The position numbers were made by a program, and so were the translations under genes. The notes below the pieces were generated by a model that ran no database searches, was not told the DNA's origin, and saw nothing but the letters and a program-made list of their open reading frames with translations. From positions 7,316 to 28,860 of the forward strand of contig DDYK01000036.1 in assembly GCA_002347935.1 (NCBI GenBank): a stretch of DNA of 21,545 nucleotides. The letters run 5' to 3'. The DNA is from Actinobacteria bacterium UBA2236 (GTDB lineage: Bacteria > Actinomycetota > Actinomycetes > Nanopelagicales > Nanopelagicaceae). Below are positions 6,172 to 13,731 of the stretch, piece after piece; the stretch's first letter is position 1; each line of letters begins with the position of its first letter.

Positions 6172-9100
6172 TTATGCGGGTTCAGTTTCAATCTCACGAA
6201 GTCGCTGAGAGATAACTTCTGATACTCCATCACCGCGCATGCTCACGCCATACAAAGTATCGCCAATCTCCATCGTTCGTTTCTGATGCGTGATGATAAT
6301 TAGCTGTGATGCCTGTCTTAGCTCCTCTAGAACAGAGAGTAGGCGGCCAAGATTTGTATCATCGAGGGCAGCTTCAACCTCATCTAATACATAGAATGGG
6401 CTGGGCCTTGCTTTAAATATCGCTACCAGAAGTGCTACCGCCGTAAGAGAGCGTTCGCCGCCAGAGAGTAGTGAGAGTCGCTTAATTCTCTTTCCTGGAG
6501 GACGAGCTTCAACATCAACTCCGGAGTTCAGTAGATCTCTTGGATCAGTTAATAGCAGTCGCCCCTCTCCTCCTGGGAATAGTCGAGCAAATATTTTTTC
6601 AAACTCTCTTGCCGTATCTCTGAAAGCTTCTTCAAAAATCTCTTGAACTTTGTCATCAACTGATTTGATGATATCTAGAAGATCCTTCTTGGATTTCTTC
6701 AAATCCTCTAGTTGATCTGCTAGATACTTCAAACGCCCTTCAAGAGATGAGAATTCTTCGAGTGCTAGGGGATTTATCTTTCCAAGAAGTGCTAAAGATT
6801 TCTCGGCGCCAGCAAGACGTTTTTCCTGCTCTGCTCGAATATAAGGAATGAATTCACCCTGACTTAGATTTCCAGCATCATCTTCAATGAAGGTTGGAAC
6901 TGGCTTATCTGGGGCATACTCATTTATAAGAGATGAGCTATCAACTCCAAATTCCTCCATAGCCTTAATCTCAAGTTGCTCAATTCTTAATCTTTGTTCA
7001 GCTCTTGCTATTTCGTCGCGATGAACGCTAGAGGTCAATTGATCAAGCTCAGCGCTTAAATCTCTTATCGCTTGGCGAATTGAGAGAATCTCGCCATCTC
7101 GATTAGATCGAGCAACTTCCAGTCTCTCGCGCTCACTATTGGCTCTTGATATCGAGATTTCAATTTGAATTAAAGCTTCATAAGCCGCATCGGCAATCCC
7201 TTGAGCCGTAACTGCCCCTCTAGCTCTGGCTGCGCGGCGGGTGATGTTATTACTGGCTGACTGACGCTCAGTTGCTGCTGCAAGTTCAAGATCTTTAGCC
7301 CGCTGCGAAATTGCTGCCACCCGCTCCTCAATAGTTCTAAGCGCAAGGCGAGCCTCGACTTCAACTGCTCTTGCTGTGGCAAGCGTGGCCCTTAAATTTT
7401 CAAGTGAGCTCAGCTCAGGCTCTGATGGCTCACTACTCTTTTCAAATTCGCTCTTAGCAATAACTAATTCATCTAGATCAATATTTAGAGCTTGTTTCAC
7501 CTCGACTATGGACTTCTCTAGGCGTTCAACTTCGCCACTAGCGCTCTTTACACCTTGGCTAGCCGCCGCCATCTGTTCTGCAAGAGCTGCCATTGCAGCA
7601 TCTGATTCATTCAATCTAGCCAAAACTTGATCATAATTGAGTTGATCAGAAGTTAATTTTGTTTCAGCTGTTGAGAGATCAAAATGAATCCGGTCGCAAT
7701 CATGACTATGTTTTTGTAGCTCTATCTCGCCTCGTTCAATTATTTCTGATATTTCAATTAATGTGGTTCGCGCAGATGAGCCGCCTCTAGCTCTTCCACT
7801 ACCAACCAAGTCTCCATCTTTAGTCACTGCAATAAGCGAAGAACTTCCAGAGATGATCTGATTTGCTTGACTAAGTGAATCTGCAACGACAAACCCAGAG
7901 AAGAGAGCTGGCAACATGGAATTTAAAGTAGCTGATGAAACTTTACTTGCTAGAGGTGTCAATCCATTTGGTATTTCTATAACTGCTGAGGAGTCAGCTT
8001 CTGAGAAGAAGAGCAGTTCAGCGCTTCCAGCAGATGTAGATTTCAAAAAGGAGATGGCCGAGATAACCTGACTTAGGTCTTGTAGTACTAATGCATCTGC
8101 CAAGGAACCTAAAGCGCTAGCTACGGCGCTCTGCCATCCAGGCTCAATTGTTAAAAGCGAAGCTAGACTGCCCCGTATTTGAATTCCTTGGTTATTTGTT
8201 AATAGCGCGCCGCTTCCATCTTTATGAAGCGTTGCTTGCCGCAGAGCATCAATTTTTGCTTCCGCGGCAGCTTTTGCCCGTTCGGCGAGCCAGAGATCAC
8301 TTCTTAACTTCTCTAAATTGGCTTTGCTGCCATTTAGTAGGGCTTTTGCTCTCTCAAATTCAGCATCAAGACCAAGCTCTCCTGCATCAAGCCCAGCAAT
8401 TTCACTTTCAAGACGGGCAAACTCGACTTTAGATTCAGCAACTCTTGTGCGAGCGCCAGCTAGCGCGCTCTCTAGCCTATTAATTTCAGAGCCTGCGCCA
8501 TCAATTCTTGATTGCAGAGACTTTATATGACCTTCTTGTCTAGCAGTTCCTTCGCGATAATCAGCAAGCGCTCTCTGGGCTGCTGCTACTCGGTCTTCTT
8601 CGCCTTTTAGGCGCACCTCTAATTGATTAACGCTATTACTTGCAGCAGCTAATTCAGCGCTGGCTTTATCTGATGAACCTTGCAGAATGGATTGCTCACC
8701 TCTTAAGACTTTCGCTTCAGTCTCAAGCACTTCAGGATCTCGACCAGATGCTCTAGCTTCATCTGCCTCTTCAGCCAAGAAGCGCGCACGCTCTGATGCC
8801 AAGTTCTGAATTCCTCTTAACTTTTCTTTCTGGGCAGTCAAGCTGTAATAATTATTCTGCGCCTGCGCTAACTCTGGTCCTTGAATCGCTGCAATCTGAT
8901 CTAACTCAATTTCTCTCTTGCGCAATTGATCGAGCTCTTGATCTACTTCATCGCGTCTCTGGCGAAGAGCGGTCTCATCAGCAACTTCCGAACTTAGAGT
9001 TGAGTTAAAGGCAATTAAGTCATCGGCTAAAATTCTTAACTTGGCATCTCGCACATCAGCCTGAATCACTGCAGCTTTTCTAGCGACCTCTGCTTGTTTA

Positions 9101-9717
9101 CCAAGGGGACGAAGTTGTCTTCGCAGCTCATTAGTCAGATCTTGAACCCTAGACATATTGCCTTGCATTGACTCTAATTTTCGAAGCGCCTTCTCTTTTC
9201 GCTTCCTATGTTTTAGTATTCCTGCGGCTTCTTCAATGAATCCTCTTCGCTCCTCCGGATTGGCGGTGAGGATTGCATCGAGTTGACCCTGACCCACGAT
9301 TACATGCATCTCGCGTCCAATGCCGCTATCGCTTAGCAATTCTTGAATGTCTAGAAGGCGCGCTGATTCACCATTTATCTGATAATCACTCTGACCATTT
9401 CTAAATAAAGTTCTTGAGATAGTAACTTCGCTAAATTCAATGGGCAGAGCGCCATCTGCGTTATCAATGGTGACTGATACCTCTGCTCGACCTAGTGGGG
9501 CTCGCCCTGAAGTGCCAGCGAAAATGACATCTTCCATCTTTCCGCCGCGCAGACTCTTGGCTCCCTGCTCGCCCATAACCCAAGAAAGGGCATCAACAAC
9601 ATTGCTCTTGCCCGATCCATTGGGCCCAACCACGCAGGTGATCCCAGGCTCGAACTTCAAGGTCGTTGGAGCGGCAAAGGACTTAAAGCCCTTTAGGGTC
9701 ATGCTCTTTAAATACAC
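6172..9717 (-). CDS. smc: Chromosome segregation ATPase SMC
   Basis: SMC is the long coiled-coil ATPase of bacterial condensin, which works with ScpA and ScpB to compact and align chromosome arms. The 1181-residue length is typical. The Walker A motif is GPNGSGKS (31-38) in an actinobacterial-style N-terminus, MYLKSMTLKGFKSFA. Two long coiled-coil arms flank a hinge at about 510-625. The ABC signature LSGGERSLTA (about 1084-1093) and Walker B YVLDEVEAALDD (about 1109-1120) close the head. The GTG start is chosen because MYLKS-TLKGFKSF is the conserved family start; an ATG five codons further in would remove it. It sits 39 bp after mutM and 2 bp before ftsY, the common actinobacterial order. 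Confidence 0.98.
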   Translation of the reverse strand: MYLKSMTLKGFKSFAAPTTLKFEPGITCVVGPNGSGKSNVVDALSWVMGEQGAKSLRGGKMEDVIFAGTSGRAPLGRAEVSVTIDNADGALPIEFSEVTISRTLFRNGQSDYQINGESARLLDIQELLSDSGIGREMHVIVGQGQLDAILTANPEERRGFIEEAAGILKHRKRKEKALRKLESMQGNMSRVQDLTNELRRQLRPLGKQAEVARKAAVIQADVRDAKLRILADDLIAFNSTLSSEVADETALRQRRDEVDQELDQLRKREIELDQIAAIQGPELAQAQNNYYSLTAQKEKLRGIQNLASERARFLAEEADEARASGRDPEVLETEAKVLRGEQSILQGSSDKASAELAAASNSVNQLEVRLKGEEDRVAAAQRALADYREGTARQEGHIKSLQSRIDGAGSEINRLESALAGARTRVAESKVEFARLESEIAGLDAGELGLDAEFERAKALLNGSKANLEKLRSDLWLAERAKAAAEAKIDALRQATLHKDGSGALLTNNQGIQIRGSLASLLTIEPGWQSAVASALGSLADALVLQDLSQVISAISFLKSTSAGSAELLFFSEADSSAVIEIPNGLTPLASKVSSATLNSMLPALFSGFVVADSLSQANQIISGSSSLIAVTKDGDLVGSGRARGGSSARTTLIEISEIIERGEIELQKHSHDCDRIHFDLSTAETKLTSDQLNYDQVLARLNESDAAMAALAEQMAAASQGVKSASGEVERLEKSIVEVKQALNIDLDELVIAKSEFEKSSEPSEPELSSLENLRATLATARAVEVEARLALRTIEERVAAISQRAKDLELAAATERQSASNNITRRAARARGAVTAQGIADAAYEALIQIEISISRANSERERLEVARSNRDGEILSIRQAIRDLSAELDQLTSSVHRDEIARAEQRLRIEQLEIKAMEEFGVDSSSLINEYAPDKPVPTFIEDDAGNLSQGEFIPYIRAEQEKRLAGAEKSLALLGKINPLALEEFSSLEGRLKYLADQLEDLKKSKKDLLDIIKSVDDKVQEIFEEAFRDTAREFEKIFARLFPGGEGRLLLTDPRDLLNSGVDVEARPPGKRIKRLSLLSGGERSLTAVALLVAIFKARPSPFYVLDEVEAALDDTNLGRLLSVLEELRQASQLIIITHQKRTMEIGDTLYGVSMRGDGVSEVISQRLREIETEPA

Positions 9718-9756
9718 AGGTAGAACCTATCGGGTGAGGCAGTGCGCGCTCGGGTT

Positions 9757-10659
9757 TTACCCCCGCTTAGAGCTGACTTTTTTTCTCTCGCCCTTCTTTT
9801 TTCCCACTTTTCTAAGGGGAGATTTGCTCTGGCATTGCGGACAAAAATGTGATGACCGGTTTGCGAAAGAGATCCTAGCAATCTCGCTGCCACATCTAGA
9901 ACAGGGCTCATTCTCCTGGCCATATGCCTCAAGCTGGATATCAAAGTATCCGCTCTCACCATTTACATTGATATAGAGCTCATCAAAACTTGTCCCGCCA
10001 GCTTTTAAGGCTCTCTCCATAACAGATTTAGTTGAAGCAAGCAGCTTAGAAATTTCTTGCTCCGATAGTTTCTTTGCAAGGCGCTCAGGATGAATCTTAG
10101 CGCGCCAGAGCGCTTCATCAGCATAGATATTTCCCACTCCGCTTACAACGCTCTGATCTAGAAGAACGCGCTTTATCGCGCTGTTCTTCTTGCTTATTCG
10201 GCGGATTACAGCTCTGCGATCAAATTTCTCATCGAATAGATCTGGAGCGATACGAGTAAAGGAGTGAGGTATTAGATCCTCGCCTTCAAGGACTAACTTA
10301 TCAATAGAAATCCACCCAAATGTGCGTTGATCAATAAAGCGAATTTCTTTCTTTCGATCGCCACAATCAATTCGAACTCGCAGATGTTTCTCATATTCTC
10401 GGTTCTTATCTTGAATTATTAGCTGGCCGCTCATTCCTAGATGGGCCATAAGCGCAAAATCTCTATTCAATTCAAACCAGAGAAATTTTCCTCGTCTCTT
10501 AACACTTAAAACCTTCGCGCCCTCAATTGCGCTATAAGGAGCATAGGTTGAAGATCTATTTCCGCCTTTATGAACTACATCGATTTCTCTGATTTTCCTG
10601 CCCAATATAAAAGGCTCTATTCCCCGCCTTACAGTTTCAACTTCGGGTAACTCAGGCAT
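9757..10659 (-). CDS. mutM: Formamidopyrimidine-DNA glycosylase MutM (Fpg) with basic C-terminal tail
   Basis: MutM excises 8-oxoguanine and formamidopyrimidines from DNA and cleaves the abasic site. The 300-residue product begins with the diagnostic MPELPEVETVRRG (catalytic Pro2 and Glu3). Lys58 (RRGKFLWF) matches the catalytic-loop lysine. The H2TH region contains VSGVGNIYADEALW, and the C-terminal zinc finger has Cys253/Cys256 and Cys273/Cys276 around the damage-contacting Arg in FANRSSHF. Most Fpg proteins end just after the last zinc cysteine. This one continues for 24 residues rich in Lys and Arg, probably extra DNA contact. The ATG lies 3 bp after the rnc stop, within the rnc-mutM-smc-ftsY run. 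Confidence 0.97.
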   Translation of the reverse strand: MPELPEVETVRRGIEPFILGRKIREIDVVHKGGNRSSTYAPYSAIEGAKVLSVKRRGKFLWFELNRDFALMAHLGMSGQLIIQDKNREYEKHLRVRIDCGDRKKEIRFIDQRTFGWISIDKLVLEGEDLIPHSFTRIAPDLFDEKFDRRAVIRRISKKNSAIKRVLLDQSVVSGVGNIYADEALWRAKIHPERLAKKLSEQEISKLLASTKSVMERALKAGGTSFDELYINVNGESGYFDIQLEAYGQENEPCSRCGSEIARISFANRSSHFCPQCQSKSPLRKVGKKKGERKKVSSKRG

Positions 10660-10662
10660 AAG

Positions 10663-11337
10663 CTACTTATTTGATAGAGATTCAAAGGCAATTCTTGCCG
10701 CCACTTGCTCTGCTTCGCGCTTTGATTTGCCATGGCCTTCTGGATATGTAATCCCGTTAACAATTGCATAAGCAACAAAATCTTTATCATGATCAGGTCC
10801 TGACTCACTGACCTTATATTCAGGTGGCGGCCATCCAGCGGAGGCAACAATTTCTTGTAGCGCTGTCTTGCCATCAAGACCTGCTCCCCGTGTTACTGCC
10901 TCGTCTATAGCGCTCTTCATCAAACGCATAATTATCTCCGCGCTAACATCAAAGCCGTGATCTAGATAGATAGCTCCCACCAGAGCCTCAAAGGCATCTG
11001 CCAAAATTGAATTCTTATCTCTTCCGCCAGTTACTTCTTCGCCCTTGCCGATTTTGAGAGCTGAACCAAGTTCCAGCTCCCTTGCAATACTTGCAAGTGC
11101 GCGCATATTTACTATCCCTGAGCGAAGTGGCGAGAGGCGAGATTCATCTAGATCTGGAAAGCGCTGATAAAGCGCCTCTGTAATTACTAAACCTAGGACG
11201 CTATCGCCCAGAAACTCTAAGCGTTCATTGGTTGGAAGACCACCAAATTCATAAGCAAAAGAGCGGTGAGTTAAGGCGAGTTCGAGTAACTCTGGTTTTA
11301 CCGAAACTCCAAGCTTTTCGGTCAGAGCCAGACTCAG
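10663..11337 (-). CDS. rnc: Ribonuclease III, apparent CTG start
   Basis: RNase III cleaves double-stranded RNA in rRNA precursors and mRNAs. From a CTG codon at 11337 the product is 224 residues, normal for the family. The catalytic signature NERLEFLGDSVLG is at 37-49, the second acidic cluster DAFEALVGAIYLD at 114-126 and a double-stranded-RNA-binding domain at about 156-220 (GHGKSKREAEQVAA). Between an upstream in-frame TAG and Met78 there is no ATG, GTG or TTG. Starting at Met78 would delete the catalytic helix, so translation must begin earlier at a non-standard codon. The CTG gives (M)SLALTEKLGV and has AGAGG (11344-11348) 6 bases upstream, inside rpmF. Two further in-frame CTGs follow at codons 3 and 5. 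Identity is certain; the start is well supported but unusual. Confidence 0.93.
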   Translation of the reverse strand: MSLALTEKLGVSVKPELLELALTHRSFAYEFGGLPTNERLEFLGDSVLGLVITEALYQRFPDLDESRLSPLRSGIVNMRALASIARELELGSALKIGKGEEVTGGRDKNSILADAFEALVGAIYLDHGFDVSAEIIMRLMKSAIDEAVTRGAGLDGKTALQEIVASAGWPPPEYKVSESGPDHDKDFVAYAIVNGITYPEGHGKSKREAEQVAARIAFESLSNK

Positions 11338-11338
11338 A

Positions 11339-11512
11339 TTAAACCTCTAGAACTTGACGACGGTTATATGTGCCGCAGGTAGGGCAAGCAGTATGTTGCA
11401 ACTTAGGTTGCAAACACTGTGGGCAATTTGCAGTGGCTGCGGGTGTTGCTTTCCACTGGCTACGACGAGAACGTGTGCGCGAGCGCGACATCTTTCGCTT
11501 TGGTAATGGCAC
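11339..11512 (-). CDS. rpmF: 50S ribosomal protein bL32
   Basis: This is a small zinc-binding protein of the 50S subunit, 57 residues long. It starts MPLPKRKMSRSRTRSRRSQW, the standard L32 N-terminus, and has a four-cysteine zinc ribbon at Cys30, Cys33, Cys43 and Cys46 (CPQC and CPTCG), ending YNRRQVLEV. The start is GTG, preceded by AAGGAG with a 7-base spacer. It follows the DUF177 gene, a pairing conserved across bacteria, but an 86-bp gap with a plausible promoter separates them here. Its stop is one base from the rnc start. The strand and frame are fixed by the family match; the plus-strand reading of this interval is only its mirror. Confidence 0.97.
   Translation of the reverse strand: MPLPKRKMSRSRTRSRRSQWKATPAATANCPQCLQPKLQHTACPTCGTYNRRQVLEV
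11344..11348 (-). promoter_or_regulatory. Shine-Dalgarno sequence that supports the CTG start of rnc
   Basis: AGAGG on the minus strand lies within the last codons of rpmF, 6 bases before the CTG at 11335-11337. The same stretch carries the rpmF TAA (11339-11341), only one base before the CTG. Both the spacing and the stop/start proximity fit initiation of rnc by ribosomes finishing rpmF. Confidence 0.6.
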
Positions 11513-11557
11513 AGTGATTCTCCTTTTGAAAAATTACTACCTAAAGATTGAGGGCTA

Positions 11558-11586
11558 AGTATTGCTCAGCTTTGATATCTTTGCAA
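11558..11586 (-). promoter_or_regulatory. Candidate sigma-70-type promoter for rpmF-rnc
   Basis: In the gap between DUF177 and rpmF the minus strand has TTGCAA (-35, 11581-11586) and AATACT (-10, 11558-11563) with a 17-base spacer; each hexamer matches four of six consensus positions. The start would lie near 11551, giving a leader of about 40 bases ending in the good rpmF ribosome-binding site. This is a prediction only, but the unusual width of the gap in an otherwise compact run makes an internal promoter plausible. Confidence 0.4.
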
Positions 11587-11598
11587 AATCAAGCCTGT

Positions 11599-12135
11599 TC
11601 AGGGCTTCCAATCAGCCAATCCGCTCCATCTAGGGTCGCTGGCCTTATGGGCGTGATCCTTTTCAAGATCGCGCCACTTCAGGCCACAAACTGAGCAGAG
11701 CCCCAAACAATCGCTCTGACAGAGCGGATTAATTGGCATAGCAAGAATTACCGCATCTCGAATGGGGACTTCAAGGTCTGCAATATCGCCCTCTAAGCTA
11801 AAAACCTCATCTTCATCTTCTCCGCTCTCTTTAGTTCTCGAAGAATAGAGAAAGAGTTCCTGAAATCTCTGATTAACATCAAATTCAATTGGATCTAAAC
11901 ACCTTCCACACTCTCCCCTGGCATGAGAGATCACTTCTCCGGTGATTAGAACTCCGCCATCGACAGATTCTGCTTTGAAGGAAATATCAATTTGCTCTGA
12001 CTTTGGAATTTCAAGCAGCGCAATACCTATTGCCTCGGGGGCATTAAATTCCAGGTGATATTGGCGAAACTCTCCAGCTCTTCTTGGAAGCTCATGGAAA
12101 TTAACTTTATAAGGTGATTCAACCTTGGAATTCAC
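11599..12135 (-). CDS. DUF177 (YceD-family) protein, rpmF-linked
   Basis: This 178-residue DUF177/YceD-family protein is one whose genes almost always sit directly before rpmF. In plants and E. coli the family is linked to 23S rRNA processing and accumulation, so a large-subunit maturation role is the best guess. Visible features are a CGRC pair (ARGECGRCLDPIEF) and a C-terminal cysteine cluster (NPLCQSDCLGLCSVCGLKW), probably binding zinc, and the typical ending DPRWSGLADWKP. The start is GTG, 7 bp after the SepIVA-like stop. A short stem overlaps the stop codon but has no U-run. The family is confident; the exact biochemical role is not. Confidence 0.9.
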   Translation of the reverse strand: MNSKVESPYKVNFHELPRRAGEFRQYHLEFNAPEAIGIALLEIPKSEQIDISFKAESVDGGVLITGEVISHARGECGRCLDPIEFDVNQRFQELFLYSSRTKESGEDEDEVFSLEGDIADLEVPIRDAVILAMPINPLCQSDCLGLCSVCGLKWRDLEKDHAHKASDPRWSGLADWKP

Positions 12136-12142
12136 GCGATTA

Positions 12143-12619
12143 CTACTCTGCTAGTTGGGAGAGTACATCTTTATCACTAGCGCCAGCCAGTCTCTCTCGA
12201 CCTCGATTTACCGCCTCTAGCGTTTTATTTAAAATCACTTCAAGTGTAGCAAGTCGAGAATCGATATAGGCGTCAACTTCTTCTCGTTCTTTCTCAACTT
12301 TTGAATGGGCTTCATCAATTAATCTCGCAGACTCTTCCCTTGCAGCTGCAACAATCGCAGTCTGCTCCACCATTCGAGCAACTTCTTCCCGAGCATGAGC
12401 AATTAATTGCTCTGCGCTCTGTCTGCCCTCTTCAATTATTGTCTCTCTACTTCCCAAAAGACGCTGGGCACTCGAGAGATCTTTTGGTAGCGCTTGATTA
12501 ATCTCTTCTAGTAGTTCCAACATCTCGCCACGATGGACTACACAAGAGGCTGATAATGGAACAGAGCGGGCTTCATTAATCATAGTAATGGCAGATTGGA
12601 GTTTCTCTATTGCTTCCAT
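12143..12619 (-). CDS. SepIVA-like DivIVA-family coiled-coil protein (shortened)
   Basis: This is a 158-residue, charged, coiled-coil protein with no membrane segment. From memory of the mycobacterial protein, it resembles SepIVA (Rv2927c/MSMEG_2416), a septum-associated DivIVA-family protein. The N-terminal block ARSVPLSASCVVHRGEMLEL (17-36) matches its VPMTAGCVVPRGDVLEL. The C-terminal block with AYIDSRLATLEVILNKTLEA and NRGRERL matches YVDNKLAEFEEFLNGTLRSV and GRGRHQL. Between them lies an Ala/Glu-rich helix (about 60-125) much shorter than in mycobacteria, where the protein is about 245 residues. The position between coaD and DUF177-rpmF supports orthology. Automated annotation might call it ATP synthase subunit B-like because of the helix; nothing else supports that. 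A role in polar or septal envelope growth is inferred. Confidence 0.75.
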   Translation of the reverse strand: MEAIEKLQSAITMINEARSVPLSASCVVHRGEMLELLEEINQALPKDLSSAQRLLGSRETIIEEGRQSAEQLIAHAREEVARMVEQTAIVAAAREESARLIDEAHSKVEKEREEVDAYIDSRLATLEVILNKTLEAVNRGRERLAGASDKDVLSQLAE

Positions 12620-12620
12620 T

Positions 12621-13130
12621 TCATGACCTTCCTGATTGCGAACTTGGCGAAGAAGAATCTTTTGATTTCCTCTTTAATTCACTCAAAACTCCAGGTGGCA
12701 CTAGATTTGAAACATCCCCACCATAACGGGCAATTTCTCGTACCAGAGATGATGATAGGAAGGAATATGCCGGCTTGGTTGCCATAAGAAGAGTATCGAC
12801 ACTCTTTAATTGCAGATTCATCTGAGCCATCTGAAGTTCGTAGTCGAAATCACTTACTGCACGCAATCCTTTTACTATGGCATCGACTCCATTTTCTCGG
12901 CAGTAGTCAACCAAGAGCCCACTCCACATATCAACTTTTACATTCGACAAATGCTTAACAGAATCTCTAGCTAGAACTATTCGCTCCTCTATTGTGAATA
13001 AACTGCTCTTGGAATTATTTACCAGGACAGCAATTACCACCTCATCGAATAGGTGGCTGGCACGCTCAATAACATCGAGGTGTCCATTAGTTATTGGGTC
13101 AAAGGAGCCCGGACATACTGCTTTCTTCAC
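12621..13130 (-). CDS. coaD: Phosphopantetheine adenylyltransferase CoaD
   Basis: CoaD transfers AMP from ATP to 4'-phosphopantetheine to give dephospho-CoA, the penultimate step of coenzyme A synthesis. The product has the nucleotidyltransferase T/HxGH motif as PGSFDPITNGHLDVI (His17) and KGLRAVSDFDYELQMAQMN at about 88-105. The nucleotide-binding SSSLVRE is at 126-132. At 169 residues it is slightly longer than usual because of a Ser-rich tail (SKDSSSPSSQSGRS). The start is GTG, giving MKKAVCPGSFDP. It sits 31 bp after rsmD, its usual partner, and 1 bp before the SepIVA-like gene. Confidence 0.97.
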   Translation of the reverse strand: MKKAVCPGSFDPITNGHLDVIERASHLFDEVVIAVLVNNSKSSLFTIEERIVLARDSVKHLSNVKVDMWSGLLVDYCRENGVDAIVKGLRAVSDFDYELQMAQMNLQLKSVDTLLMATKPAYSFLSSSLVREIARYGGDVSNLVPPGVLSELKRKSKDSSSPSSQSGRS

Positions 13131-13161
13131 GGGGCAACGCTAACACGAATTTCTAGATCCT

Positions 13162-13731
13162 CTATTGTTTAGGTTCGCCATAGTAGATACTGGCTGCGCC
13201 ATATTTTCGAACCTTCAATTCAGCTAAGCCCTGAGGCCATGAAAAGGGTTTCGTTTTTGAATCGCGCTCAACTGCAATTATTGAAGAGCTCTTTAGAAAT
13301 CCATTACTGGAAAGTGATAATAATATTTTCTCAACATCGCTATTTGGTAGGTCATATGGTGGATCGATAAAGACAATATCAAAGGTTAAATCTGCCCCTT
13401 TATCCAAATACTTTCCGGTAGACATAGTTATAACCGAGGCAGAACCTATGCCGGGAATCTTCTCAAGCAATTCAAAATTGCTTCTAGCAACTGTAGTTGC
13501 TTTTTCTTCCTTATCTACTGCAACTACTACCCCTGCGCCTCGCGAGAGCGCTTCGCAAGAAACTGCTCCTGAACCGCAGTAGAGATCAAGAAAATTTGCA
13601 TCACTTAGCGATCCAAATTCAGATTCTAAAGTTGAAAACAGGGCCTCCCTTGCTCGGTCAGAGGTTGGGCGAACTTGAGAGGTTGGCGAATTTATATTTC
13701 TTCCCTTGGCAAGGCCAGCGATGATTCTCAT
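13162..13731 (-). CDS. rsmD: 16S rRNA (guanine966-N2)-methyltransferase RsmD
   Basis: RsmD is a Rossmann-fold methyltransferase that modifies G966 of 16S rRNA during 30S assembly. The 189-residue product shows MRIIAGLAKGRNINSP, the RPTSDRAREALFSTL segment (21-35), SAM-binding motif I NFLDLYCGSGAVSCEALSRG (46-65) and the catalytic DPPYDLP (123-129). Length is typical. Its ATG follows the recG stop with no intervening base (TAAATG), implying coupled translation, and coaD comes next, a widely conserved trio. Confidence 0.95.
   Translation of the reverse strand: MRIIAGLAKGRNINSPTSQVRPTSDRAREALFSTLESEFGSLSDANFLDLYCGSGAVSCEALSRGAGVVVAVDKEEKATTVARSNFELLEKIPGIGSASVITMSTGKYLDKGADLTFDIVFIDPPYDLPNSDVEKILLSLSSNGFLKSSSIIAVERDSKTKPFSWPQGLAELKVRKYGAASIYYGEPKQ

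Noticed and set aside
7000..9200. Internal repeats in smc
   Set aside because: The repetitive Ala/Glu/Leu/Arg pattern is the heptad repeat of the coiled-coil arms, not a DNA repeat or separate element.
9440..9976. 178-codon plus-strand open frame across the start of smc and the end of mutM
   Set aside because: It lies wholly opposite two certain genes, has no recognisable domain and no ribosome-binding site; it is a shadow of their codon pattern.
10629..10877. 82-codon minus-strand frame overlapping rnc and mutM
   Set aside because: It is out of frame with the conserved RNase III dsRNA-binding domain, which occupies the same bases.
11370..11558. 62-codon plus-strand open frame opposite rpmF
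   Set aside because: The minus strand here clearly encodes bL32 with its zinc cysteines; the plus frame is its mirror.
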